From positions 1-27,679 of the forward strand of contig NZ_CAMLDD010000039.1 in the NCBI RefSeq assembly GCF_946478785.1: a stretch of DNA of 27,679 bases, in the 5' to 3' direction. Positions 14,893 through 24,000 of the stretch are shown piece by piece. Positions within the stretch are counted from its first letter, which is position 1; every line of letters begins with the position of its first letter. Position numbers and translations under genes: made by a program. Source of the DNA: an uncultured Flavobacterium sp. GTDB lineage: Bacteria > Bacteroidota > Bacteroidia > Flavobacteriales > Flavobacteriaceae. Under the pieces are notes generated by a model that did not search any database, was not told the DNA's origin, and worked only from the letters and a program-made list of their open reading frames with translations.

Positions 14893-17343
14893 ATGTTTTT
14901 TGTCGAAGCTGTTTTACCTCTTTCTCTAGCCAAAACTTTTACCTATCGTATTTCTGAAGCCGAGTTTCATTTCATTAAAAAAGGAATGAGGGTAGCAGTA
15001 CCTTTTGGCAAAAACAAAATTTATACGGCTTTGGTCATTGATATACATCAAAAAGAGCCCAGTTTATATGAAGCCAAAGAAATTCATCAGATATTAGATG
15101 AGAAACCAATTGCAACCGAAACTCAAATCAAGCATTGGCTTTGGATAGCAAATTATTATATGTGCGGAATAGGCGATGTGTATCGGGGTGCTTTTCCAAG
15201 TGGATTATTATTGGAAAGCGAAACGATTATTTCGCATAAAGTGGATTTTGTTGTAAATCAAGATAAACTTTCTGATGAAGAATTTTTGGTTTATGAAGCG
15301 TTGCAACAGCAGAGTTCTTTGAAAGTTCAGGAGATTATTTCTATTTTAAACAAAAAGAATATTCTTCCTGTTCTCCAAAAATTGATGGATAAGGGTATCA
15401 TTGTTTTAGAAGAAGAGATAAAAGAAAATTATAAACCCAAATTGATTCGATATGTAAAATTACATTCTAAATACGAATCAGAAACTGGTTTAAGTGAATT
15501 GTTAGAAGTGTTGAAAAGTGCTAATAAACAAAAAGAAATTGTTTTGGCATATTTTCAAATTAGCGCTTCCGAGAAAAAACCAATTACGGTTAAGAAATTA
15601 ACAGAAGTTTCAAATTCGACTTCGACGGTTGTAAAAGTATTAATTGAAAAAGAAATTTTTGAAGAATATTATCAGCAACACGATCGTGTTTCTTTTGATG
15701 GGAAAGCTTCAGAAAAGCAATTGTTGTTAAGTGAAGCTCAGGAAACTGCTTTTGCAGAAATTAAAAATATTTTTTTAGAAAAAGAAGTTTGTCTGCTTCA
15801 CGGTGTTACATCAAGTGGGAAAACAGAAATATACAGTAAGCTAATTGAAGAATATTTAGAGACAGGAAAACAAGTTTTGTATCTCTTGCCTGAAATTGCA
15901 CTTACGACACAATTGGTTTCACGCTTAAGACAGCATTTTGGAGATAAAGTAGCTGTGTTTCATTCAAAATACAGTAACAATGAAAGAGTAGAAGTCTGGA
16001 AACAAACACTTGAAAATTCGGATAAGGCTCAAATTATAATAGGAGCCAGGTCGGCTTTGTTTTTACCTTTTAATAATTTAGGATTATTAATTGTTGATGA
16101 AGAACATGAACAGACTTTCAAGCAAACAGATCCGGCTCCGAGATATCATGCCCGCGATTCAGCAATTGTTTTGGCTAACTTTCATAATGCCAAAGTTCTT
16201 TTAGGATCTGCAACCCCAAGTATCGAAACCTATTTTAATACTCAGATTGAAAAATTTGGTTTAGTCACACTTACGGAACGTTATAATAATGTCAGAATGC
16301 CCGAAGTTGTTTTGGTTGATCTAAAAGACAAGCATTTTAGAAAAAGAATGACAGGGCACTTTAGTGATCTTTTAATTGAAGAAATCACAGAAGCTTTGTC
16401 TTTAGGTGAGCAGATTATTTTATTTCAAAACAGAAGAGGATATTCACCGATTATAGAATGTTTAACTTGTGGTCATGTGCCTCATTGTCAGCAATGTGAT
16501 GTGAGTTTGACTTTTCATAAACATAAAAATCAATTGAGATGTCATTATTGCGGATATTCAATAGCAAAACCAACACATTGCCATAGTTGTTCGAGTATTG
16601 ATTTGACTACTAAAGGTTTTGGGACGGAACAAATTGAACAAGAATTGATTTCTCTCTTTCCGAAAGCCAGAACAGGAAGAATGGATCAGGATACAACCCG
16701 CGGTAAATTTGGTTTCGAAAAAATTATTGATAGTTTTAAAAACCGGGAGATTGATATTTTAGTCGGGACACAAATGCTGGCTAAAGGATTAGATTTTGAC
16801 AATGTAAGTCTTGTTGGAATTATGAATGCTGATAATATGCTGCATCATCCTGATTTTAGGGCTTTTGAGCGCAGTTTTCAGATGATGACACAAGTGTCGG
16901 GAAGAGCAGGAAGATCTGAGAAACAGGGAAAAGTTATAATTCAAACTTATAATCCAAATCACAATACAATTCAGCAGGTAACAAATCATAATTATATAGG
17001 TATGTTCAAGGAGCAGTTGTATGACCGGCAAATTTATAAATATCCACCTTATTTCAGAATTATAAAACTGACTTTAAAGCATCGTGACTTCGATAAGCTC
17101 AAAGAAGGGGCTATGTGGATGTACCAGGTTTTAAGCCAGAACCTCAATATGCCAGTTTTAGGCCCGGAAGAGCCGGCTATTAACAGGATTAGAAATGAAT
17201 ATATCAGAACAATCCTGATTAAAATTCCTCAGAACGTGCCATTAGGAAGTACAAAAAAAACTATTCAGAAAATGTTGAATAGTTTTGAAGCAGTTGCTCA
17301 GTATAGGGCTATAAAGTTAATTATAAATGTCGATTTTTATTAA
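14893..17343 (+). CDS. priA: Primosomal protein N' (replication restart helicase PriA)
   Basis: An 816-residue superfamily 2 helicase that reloads the replisome at stalled forks. The N-terminal 3'-DNA-binding domain starts MFFVEAVLPLSLAKTFTY. Walker A GVTSSGKT lies at 304-311, DEEH at 402-405, GSATPSIET follows, and the C-terminal helicase motifs are GTQMLAKGLDFDNV and QVSGRAGRSEKQG. Two zinc sites have all eight cysteines: C523, C526, C532, C535, C550, C553, C563 and C566. Length is somewhat above that of E. coli PriA, as is usual in Bacteroidetes. It starts 23 bp after the beta-lactamase stop. Its stop is 1 bp from the stop of the convergent LytTR gene, with no terminator between. Confidence 0.97.
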   Translation: MFFVEAVLPLSLAKTFTYRISEAEFHFIKKGMRVAVPFGKNKIYTALVIDIHQKEPSLYEAKEIHQILDEKPIATETQIKHWLWIANYYMCGIGDVYRGAFPSGLLLESETIISHKVDFVVNQDKLSDEEFLVYEALQQQSSLKVQEIISILNKKNILPVLQKLMDKGIIVLEEEIKENYKPKLIRYVKLHSKYESETGLSELLEVLKSANKQKEIVLAYFQISASEKKPITVKKLTEVSNSTSTVVKVLIEKEIFEEYYQQHDRVSFDGKASEKQLLLSEAQETAFAEIKNIFLEKEVCLLHGVTSSGKTEIYSKLIEEYLETGKQVLYLLPEIALTTQLVSRLRQHFGDKVAVFHSKYSNNERVEVWKQTLENSDKAQIIIGARSALFLPFNNLGLLIVDEEHEQTFKQTDPAPRYHARDSAIVLANFHNAKVLLGSATPSIETYFNTQIEKFGLVTLTERYNNVRMPEVVLVDLKDKHFRKRMTGHFSDLLIEEITEALSLGEQIILFQNRRGYSPIIECLTCGHVPHCQQCDVSLTFHKHKNQLRCHYCGYSIAKPTHCHSCSSIDLTTKGFGTEQIEQELISLFPKARTGRMDQDTTRGKFGFEKIIDSFKNREIDILVGTQMLAKGLDFDNVSLVGIMNADNMLHHPDFRAFERSFQMMTQVSGRAGRSEKQGKVIIQTYNPNHNTIQQVTNHNYIGMFKEQLYDRQIYKYPPYFRIIKLTLKHRDFDKLKEGAMWMYQVLSQNLNMPVLGPEEPAINRIRNEYIRTILIKIPQNVPLGSTKKTIQKMLNSFEAVAQYRAIKLIINVDFY

Positions 17344-17344
17344 A

Positions 17345-18043
17345 TCATGACGAGGTTGATAGCGCTCTTACCAAATCTTCTTTTTTGTTTCGGCTAAGAG
17401 GAATCTTTGTAATGCCAATTTCTGCAAATTTACTATTAAAGCGTTCAACTTTGTCAATGTTAATAATATAGGACTTATGAACACGAATAAATTTTTCTTT
17501 TGACAAATCATTTTCAAAAGACTTCATGGTTGATAGGACTAGATTACTGTCATCTTCTGTGACAACTCTTACATAGTCTCCAAAAGCTTCGATCCATTTG
17601 ATTTTTGCTGTAAAAATTTTAAGTCTCTTTAGGTTGCTTTTGATAAAAATATGTTCGCCTTCTTCTTCTTTTACTTCTCTTTTAAGTATATGCATGTCAA
17701 TTGCTCTTTTTACAGAAGCATTGAAACGATCAACTGCTATAGGTTTTTGAAGGTAGTCTGTAGCATCATAATCAAAAGCTTTTAAAGCATATTCAGCTTT
17801 TGAAGTAATAAAAATTATTTGTGGTTTTGATTTTAAGCCATCAAGGAAATCAAATCCGTTAATAACAGGCATTTCAATATCTAAAAATATTAAGTCAATA
17901 TTATTCAAAGAAATACAGCTTTTTGCCTCGATTGCATTTGAAAAGTCTCCTATTAGGTGTAAGCCCGGGTGATTGTTGGCTAATTTTGCAATTATTGCCC
18001 TCTGTATAGAACTATCATCTACAACAACACAATTTAGTTTCAT
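17345..18043 (-). CDS. LytTR-family response regulator
   Basis: A 232-residue two-component regulator. The N-terminal receiver domain (about 1-120) has the acidic pair D9-D10, phospho-acceptor D55 in LIFLDIEMP, T80 and K100 in YLQKP. The C-terminal LytTR DNA-binding domain (about 130-230) includes IKWIEAFGDYVRVVT, FIRVHKSYIINIDKVERF and PLSRNKKEDL. No LytS/YehU-type histidine kinase is adjacent, so the partner and regulon cannot be named. It is convergent with priA and divergent from the rpsF operon. The start MKLNCVVVDD is the normal receiver N-terminus. Confidence 0.95.
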   Translation of the reverse strand: MKLNCVVVDDSSIQRAIIAKLANNHPGLHLIGDFSNAIEAKSCISLNNIDLIFLDIEMPVINGFDFLDGLKSKPQIIFITSKAEYALKAFDYDATDYLQKPIAVDRFNASVKRAIDMHILKREVKEEEGEHIFIKSNLKRLKIFTAKIKWIEAFGDYVRVVTEDDSNLVLSTMKSFENDLSKEKFIRVHKSYIINIDKVERFNSKFAEIGITKIPLSRNKKEDLVRALSTSS

Positions 18044-18158
18044 AACAGTTTAAAATTTTAATAAAATCAGGTAGCATTAGTAAATGTATTACTTTTTTGG
18101 AAAAAAAACTAAGGAGGAAGTCTGTTTTTTGTATTTCAACGAATAAAAGAGAAAAAAT

Positions 18159-18189
18159 ATTGGTTATTCAAAAATAATGGTTACTTTTG
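18159..18189 (+). promoter_or_regulatory. Promoter of the rpsF-rpsR-rplI operon
   Basis: TACTTTTG (18182-18189) is an exact TAnnTTTG. ATTG (18159-18162) is a near-match -33 element at 19-bp spacing. The ATG of rpsF is 31 bp past the box, leaving a leader of about 25 nt. Confidence 0.75.
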
Positions 18190-18220
18190 CACCCAATTTT
18201 AACAAATAAATATTGTATTT

Positions 18221-18562
18221 ATGAATCATTATGAAACTGTTTTCATTTTAAATCCCGTTTTATCTGAGGTTCAGGTAAAGGAAACAGTAACGAAATTTGA
18301 AGAATTTCTTACTAGCAGAGGAGCTGAAATGGTATCGAAAGAGGATTGGGGCCTGAAAAAAATGGCTTACGAAATCCAAAACAAAAAAAGTGGTTTTTAC
18401 CATTTATTCGAATTCAAAGTAGCTGGAGAAGTTTTAATTGCTTTTGAAACTGAATTCAGACGTGACGAAAGAGTTATGCGTTTCTTAACTGTAAGTCTTG
18501 ACAAACACGCTATTTCTTGGGCTGAAAGAAGAAGAGCGAAACTTAAATCTGCAAAAGCTTAA
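18221..18562 (+). CDS. rpsF: 30S ribosomal protein S6
   Basis: A 113-residue S6 with the family opening [16 protein letters not shown], the [12 protein letters not shown] segment, SGFYHLFEF, and [19 protein letters not shown]6 binds 16S rRNA with S18 in the platform of the small subunit. It is the first gene of the operon, followed by rpsR after 5 bp. The predicted leader is too short to hold a large S6:S18 autoregulatory structure. Confidence 0.98.
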   Translation: MNHYETVFILNPVLSEVQVKETVTKFEEFLTSRGAEMVSKEDWGLKKMAYEIQNKKSGFYHLFEFKVAGEVLIAFETEFRRDERVMRFLTVSLDKHAISWAERRRAKLKSAKA

Positions 18563-18567
18563 TTATC

Positions 18568-18864
18568 ATGGCAACATTACAACAATCTGCTTCAGGAAAA
18601 AAAGACGGAGATATCAGATATCTTACGCCTTTGAACATAGAAACTAACAAGACTAAAAAGTATTGTCGTTTCAAAAAATCAGGTATCAAATATATCGATT
18701 ATAAAGATGCTGATTTCTTATTGAAATTTGTTAATGAGCAAGGAAAAATTCTTCCTCGTCGTTTAACAGGAACTTCTTTAAAATATCAAAGAAAAGTGTC
18801 TGTAGCTGTAAAAAGAGCGCGTCACTTAGCTTTAATGCCATACGTGGCCGATTTATTAAAATAA
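18568..18864 (+). CDS. rpsR: 30S ribosomal protein S18
   Basis: A 98-residue S18. The core reads [19 protein letters not shown], then [18 protein letters not shown] and [20 protein letters not shown], all characteristic. It is longer at the N-terminus than E. coli S18, as is common in Bacteroidetes. It partners with S6, encoded 5 bp upstream. No priB or ssb gene lies between rpsF and rpsR, unlike in enterobacteria or Firmicutes. Confidence 0.98.
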   Translation: MATLQQSASGKKDGDIRYLTPLNIETNKTKKYCRFKKSGIKYIDYKDADFLLKFVNEQGKILPRRLTGTSLKYQRKVSVAVKRARHLALMPYVADLLK

Positions 18865-18877
18865 TATAAAATTAATA

Positions 18878-18928
18878 GTTGTTGGTTTTCGGTAATGAAA
18901 CCTAACTTCTCAAATAAAGGACAACAAC
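18878..18928 (+). promoter_or_regulatory. Possible hairpin masking the rplI start
   Basis: GTTGTTG (18878-18884) is complementary to CAACAAC (18922-18928), which ends directly before the rplI ATG at 18929. An inner pair, GGTTT (18884-18888) with AAACC (18898-18902), could stack inside. The A/G-rich AAAGGA (18916-18921), a possible ribosome site, lies just before the right arm. This may tune rplI translation in the 64-bp intercistronic gap. It is a hand-found fold only. Confidence 0.35.
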
Positions 18929-19369
18929 ATGGAACTTATTTTAAAACAAGACGTACAAAACCTAGGGTTTAAAGATGACGTTGTATCAGTAAAAGCTGGT
19001 TACGGTCGTAATTTTTTAATTCCTCAGGGATTTGCACAATTAGCTACACCTTCTGCAAAGAAAGTTTTGGCTGAAAACCTAAAACAAAGAGCACATAAAG
19101 AAGCTAAAGTTGTAGCTGACGCTAAAGCATTGGCTGAAACTTTAAAAGCTCTTGAAATTAAACTTACTGCAAAAGCGGGTGGAGAAAAACTTTTTGGTTC
19201 TATCACAAACATCGACATTGCTGAAGCTTTAGAGAAATCAGGTAACGCTATCGATAGAAAATTCATCACTAGTGGTATCGTTAAACGTACTGGAAAATAT
19301 TCTGCAAGCATCCGTTTACACAGAGATGTTATAGTTGATTTACCATACGAAATTGTTGCTGAAAAGTAA
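18929..19369 (+). CDS. rplI: 50S ribosomal protein L9
   Basis: A 146-residue L9. The N-terminal domain has the family signature: MELILKQDVQNLGFKDDVVS, then VKAGYGRNFLIPQGFA. A long Ala/Lys-rich connecting helix (about 43-80) follows, then the C-terminal domain with GGEKLFGSITNIDIAEAL and a closing VDLPYEIVAEK. L9 binds 23S rRNA and projects from the large subunit. It is the last gene of the operon, with a strong terminator about 20 bp downstream. Confidence 0.98.
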   Translation: MELILKQDVQNLGFKDDVVSVKAGYGRNFLIPQGFAQLATPSAKKVLAENLKQRAHKEAKVVADAKALAETLKALEIKLTAKAGGEKLFGSITNIDIAEALEKSGNAIDRKFITSGIVKRTGKYSASIRLHRDVIVDLPYEIVAEK

Positions 19370-19388
19370 TAGTTTAAAATATTATATA

Positions 19389-19417
19389 AAATCCCGATGC
19401 AAATCGGGATTTTTTTG
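19389..19417 (+). terminator. Intrinsic terminator of the rpsF-rpsR-rplI operon
   Basis: AAATCCCGAT (19389-19398) and ATCGGGATTT (19403-19412) form a perfect 10-bp stem with a GNRA tetraloop (GCAA), followed by a T-run. Confidence 0.93.
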
Positions 19418-19484
19418 TTTAGAGGAATATAAAGACTAATGTTGTTTGCTTATAGCTTATAACATAAGTACAAAGCTTATAAAA

Positions 19485-19958
19485 ATGAAATACGCAAGAT
19501 TAACAAAAGAGCAATTTGATGAATTACATGCAGAATTCGCCAGTTTTTTAGCAACACAAGCTATTGATAAAACAGAATGGGATTCAATTAAAATTAATAA
19601 GCCGGAAGTTGCCGAGCAGGAATTAGATGTGTTTTCTGATTTGATTTGGGAAGGCGTTTTGTCCAGAGCAGAATTTTTAGAACATTTTTCTAAAAATCAT
19701 ATATTTTTATTTCAATGTTTTGAAACTTATGTACAGTCTATTGTTTTAAAATCCCTAGTTCCGGAAACTGATTTCCTGACTAAAGATGGTTTGCAATGGC
19801 TAAGTGATAATATGTTCACAGACACAATTGAAATGAAGACGGGAAAGAAAATCTTTACTGAAGATAGAAATTCTTCTATTTTTGAATTGATACAACAGGG
19901 AGCGTTTTTGAGTGATGGGCAATTGTTTAAGCAAATTAATTCTATTATTGAATCATAG
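19485..19958 (+). CDS. DUF6495-type conserved hypothetical protein
   Basis: A 157-residue soluble protein of a Bacteroidetes-restricted family that I recognise from its opening MKYARLTKEQFDELHAEF and the central LDVFSDLIWEGVL and FLEHFSKNHIFLF. The function is unknown. It has no signal peptide or membrane segment. ATG 19485 is preferred over the frame opening at TTG 19446 because the family begins with MKY-RLT. It follows the ribosomal protein operon terminator and so needs its own promoter, which I could not identify (the upstream DNA holds repeated GCTTATA words). A weak terminator follows. Confidence 0.8.
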   Translation: MKYARLTKEQFDELHAEFASFLATQAIDKTEWDSIKINKPEVAEQELDVFSDLIWEGVLSRAEFLEHFSKNHIFLFQCFETYVQSIVLKSLVPETDFLTKDGLQWLSDNMFTDTIEMKTGKKIFTEDRNSSIFELIQQGAFLSDGQLFKQINSIIES

Positions 19959-19976
19959 TGATAAAAACGATTCTAT

Positions 19977-20016
19977 AAAAGGTAAAGAGCTAATATTCAG
20001 TTTTTTTGCCTTTTTT
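19977..20016 (+). terminator. Probable terminator of the DUF6495-type gene
   Basis: AAAAGGTAAAGAG (19977-19989) can pair, with three G-U wobbles, with TTTTTTTGCCTTTT (20001-20014), and Ts follow. It is a weaker stem than the others in the window. Confidence 0.5.
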
Positions 20017-20070
20017 ATTTTTTAACTTTTGTTTAATCTTTAGTGTTTATTTAGTACCCGTATTTTTACC

Positions 20071-20078
20071 TACTTTTG
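20071..20078 (+). promoter_or_regulatory. Isolated -7-type promoter box
   Basis: TACTTTTG matches TAnnTTTG exactly. TTTA (20046-20049) is a possible weak -33 element at 21-bp spacing. The next gene is 968 bp downstream, so it would make a long leader or a small RNA, or be a chance match in AT-rich DNA. Confidence 0.3.
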
Positions 20079-20853
20079 AGAATTCCTTAAAATAAAATTT
20101 ATTCATTTTATCAATCTAACTACTTTTAAAATTAAAATTAAATATTTTTATTTGTAAGTTATAACTTTCAATTGTAAAAATATAATAAAAAATATACGTT
20201 TTATTATGATATTTATAATTGTAATTCTGTTGAAAAAAGTAGTATTTATAGCGTTTTTGTGTATTTATATATTTTTTATTTAAAAAAGATAAGAATTTTA
20301 TGCTTGTTTGGTATTTTATTTTTTTCTAATTTCGGATAACAAATCTTAAACAAAAAAGTTTTGTTCTTTCAAAATTCCTGATTCAGACCTTATTATTAAA
20401 AAACTGAATTGCTTTTTGATTTGTCGCAATAAGGAGAATTTTTTGTAATAACTTATTAAAAAAGAGTTGCTTATGGATTTAATATTTACTCTTCCCATCA
20501 GATTCACATTCGGTATTAATATTATTTTAAATTTTAATAGGCTTATCTAAGTTTATTTATAAATTGAAATTTACTTCCAAATTTAAAATTACAAAGTTTT
20601 TTATTTTTTTATATCCGACCCCAATCGAAGTTTTTTTAGTTCTTCTTATTGAATTATTTCTAAGCATAAGAAATATATTTTGTATTCAATTTTTAAAATC
20701 GAATTTAAGAATTGTTTTTATAAAAAGAGTAATCAACTTTTTGTAAATATTAAAGAGTACATGATATAAGATAGTTTCTAAATTTAAATTGCTAAAACAA
20801 ATCACTCCTCCTGGAAGTCTGTTTCATTTCATTCTTCTGCAAAAGTTTTGAGC

Positions 20854-20878
20854 CTTTTTATTTAATTGAAATAAAAAG
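20854..20878 (+). terminator. AT-rich hairpin, possible terminator-like structure
   Basis: CTTTTTATTT (20854-20863) and AAATAAAAAG (20869-20878) form a perfect 10-bp stem with a 5-nt loop. It has no T-run after it, so terminator function is doubtful. Confidence 0.3.
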
Positions 20879-20986
20879 CACTCTTTGAATGCATTATAAT
20901 TTTTTATAAAGTTTTTTTCTAATCATCAATTTGTTTTGGTGTAGAGTTATTGTAACTATTTGATTTTTAATTTTTTTAAAATTGTG

Positions 20987-21002
20987 TAAGACTGGTGTCT
21001 TA
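20987..21002 (+). promoter_or_regulatory. Palindrome upstream of the giant adhesin gene
   Basis: TAAGAC (20987-20992) and GTCTTA (20997-21002) are perfectly complementary around TGGT, 43 bp before the ATG. It could be an operator or a leader hairpin. Confidence 0.35.
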
Positions 21003-21045
21003 TTGCAACAGGCTTTCTATTGTCCATTTTCTAATCTTCCAAATT

Positions 21046-24000
21046 ATGAAAAAAAAATTACAAATTATTAATCTCAACTTCCAAAGGAGATTATTAGGAG
21101 CATTGTTTTTTTTGCTTTTATTTTCAAATTCTTTTGCTCAAAATGTATGCAGACCAACTTCGCAAAGCAATAGCATGGGTGGTCTTTTATGTGTTGGTAT
21201 GAGCGTGACGAACCCAAATGATGCATTTGATACCAGTATGGGTACCTATGCATCCTTGACAAATGCTTTAGGTTTAGCTTGTTTTGCACAAGAAACATTG
21301 ACATTTGGCCAAACTGCGAAGGCAGGTGATCAAATAGTACTTTATTTTGGAACAGGAAATAGTTTATTAAACCTGGGGCTACTATCAAATATAACTATAC
21401 AGGCAAAGCTCTCAGGAGCGAATGTGGATGATCCTGTTCCGTTAAATAGCGGATTATTAAATCTTCAGATATTGCCAGGTAATGAAATCGCTGTGATAAG
21501 ATATACTTTGCCCGGTGACACAAATCAAATTAGAATTCAAACAGGTGGACTTCTTAGCTTGTTAGTAAATTTAAGGGTTTATGATGTAAGACTGGATTTT
21601 GCTAAGCCTGCTGTTACTAACGGTTTGAATCAGGCTGTTTGTTCCGGCAGCTCCTTAAATCTATCAGCTACTCCAGCATCAGGAACAACTCTGGCTTGGT
21701 ATAGTTCAACAACTTCAACTACGCCATTAGCAACAGGGAATAGCTTTTTAACTCCAAATTTAACTGTTGATACTATTTATTATTTAAGCGTTACAAGAGC
21801 TGCCGGCTGCGAAGGAAGCGATCGGATTCCCATTGTAATTAAGGTTTCTAGCCCTATAGCGCCTGTTGTAAGTGATTCTGGTACAGTTATATGTTCTACC
21901 GGGGCAACGCAACAAACTTCATTATCTGTAATAAATCCAATATCGGGAACAACTTATAATTGGTATAATGTAGCATCAGGTGGTGTCGCTTTGGCTTCAG
22001 GAAATACGTATTCTCCAACCGTTCCTTTAGGAACTACAAGTTTTTATGTGGAAGCAGTCATAGGCAGCTGTTTGAGTCCTGCTAGAACTCAGGTTGATGT
22101 AAATTCAAATCCTGTTCCTTCTGCCCCAACAATTTTGACTCAAAGCGTAACTATTCAATCAGGACAAAATGCTACTTTAAACGCAACAACTTCTGAAGTA
22201 GGGGTTACATTAAATTGGTATGATGTTGCCGCTGGCGGAACTGCAATTGCTACCAATACCTCAACTTATACAACTCCGGTTTTAACAGCTACTAAAACAT
22301 ATTATGTTGAGGCTCAAAGTGCAGCCGGGAACTGTACAAGTGCAACAAGAGTGCCTGTAACGGTAACCGTTATTCCATCCGCTATAGGAGGATGTTTAGA
22401 AGCGGGTAGTCAGCAAACACTCCAAAACGGTTTATGTTTATTATGCAGCAGTACAAATTCTAATAACTCTGTTGATGGAGATCCTTTAACTGCAGCCAGA
22501 CTTACAGTCCCTGTTGGTTTAATAAATGGTTGGGTTCAGCAAACATTACAATTTAATAATCCGGGAAGATCCGGTGATATTGTTGATGTTGAATTAGGAT
22601 TGCCAGGTGGTATTCTTGATTTATCTGTATTAAATTATATTAGTATTGCTACATATAATGGTGCTACTTTTAATAATGACAGAATTTCAGTTAATAATTT
22701 AGTAACAGTACAATTATTAGGAGGTAATCGTTTTAGAGCCAGTATAGTTGCAGGAGCAGCTTTTGATCGAGTTGAAATTAGATTAGGAGGTTTAGCGACT
22801 GTATTGACAAGTTTAGATATTTATCAGGCTACTTATAAATATAAATTACCAATAATTTCAGGTAACACAACTATTTGTAATGGGCAAACTACAACTTTAA
22901 TTGCTAATATGGGAGTTGGTGAAACTATTAATTGGTTTGATGTAACTACAGGAGGAACTTCTTTAGCAAATACTGCTTCTTACACAACTCTTGCTTTGAC
23001 AGCTCCAACTACTTATTATGTAGAAATAACCAGAAATGGTTGTGTTAATAGTGAGCGCTTCCCTGTATTGATATCAATTAATAATCCTGTAGCGCCAGTT
23101 ATTGCTACAGCAGGGACAACCATTTGTAGTGGTCAGACTACTACATTAAATGTGCAGTCGCCAGTTCTGGGTACTATTTACAATTGGTATGATGCAGCTT
23201 CTGCGGGAAATTTATTATTTACAGGGACTTCATTTCCAACACCAAATCTAACTGCTAATACAATTTATTATGTTGAAGCAGGCATAGGAAGTTGTTCCAG
23301 TGCGGCACGTACTCAGGTTACTGTAACAGTTAACCCGTTGCCGGCTGCGCCAATTGCGGCATCATTAAATGAGATTATTCAGTCTGGACAAAGTGTGGAG
23401 TTGCAAGTATCAAGTCCGGATCCCAATGTTACTTTCGACTGGTATGATGTACCAGTTAACGGAACAGTATTGGCAACAGGAACAAATACATATACAACAC
23501 CTGCATTAACAGTAAATAAAACATATTATGTTATGTCGAGGGGCGTGACGTCTGGCTGTGTAAGTACTGCAAGAACAGCAATTAATGTTATAATAAGCAA
23601 TGCTGTAAGTAGTTGCCTGCAGGCTAATTCTCAAGTAATCAACAAAGATCCAGGTTTGTTATGCGTTTTATGCAGCTTTAATAATCAGAATGGTTCTGTT
23701 GATGGAGATATAAATACATTTACAAGGCTTTCTACAGTGGCTGGCTTAGCGGGAGCTTATGTTGAGCAAGTTTTGACTTTTTCCACAACAGGTCAAATTG
23801 GAGATGTAATTGAAGTTGAATTGGCATTACCTGGAGGGCTAGCGGATGTATCATTATTAGGAGGTGTTAGTTTAGCTACTTATAATGGACCTGCTTATAA
23901 TAATGATAGACGTCTACTTACTAATAGTTTATTGAGTTTACAGTTGTTATCAGGAAATAGATTTAAAGCCAGCTTTACCGCAACGGCAGTGTTAAATAAA

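Larger units (their letters stand above)
20017..21045. other. About 1 kb of AT-rich DNA with no credible gene
   Basis: No frame here looks coding: the one open frame (20564-20746, 60 codons) is low-complexity Phe/Ile/Leu/Lys. The stretch holds an exact -7-like TACTTTTG at 20071-20078, a 10-bp hairpin at 20854-20878 and a 6-bp palindrome at 20987-21002. It may be the long regulatory or untranslated region of the giant adhesin gene, or hide a small RNA. Neither is shown. Confidence 0.6.

Noticed and set aside
18190..18220. S6:S18 autoregulatory leader before rpsF
   Set aside because: The predicted leader is only about 25 nt, too short for the known structure, and no matching bulged stem is visible.
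20564..20746. 60-codon plus-strand frame in the AT-rich gap
   Set aside because: Composition is Phe/Ile/Leu/Lys low complexity expected from AT-rich noncoding DNA, it starts at a TTG, and there is no conserved motif or promoter at a suitable distance.
21074..21388. 104-codon minus-strand frame inside the adhesin gene, and similar ones at 25140-25433, 27008-27214 and 27300-27533
   Set aside because: All are antisense to a continuous plus-strand frame with clear signal peptide and domains.
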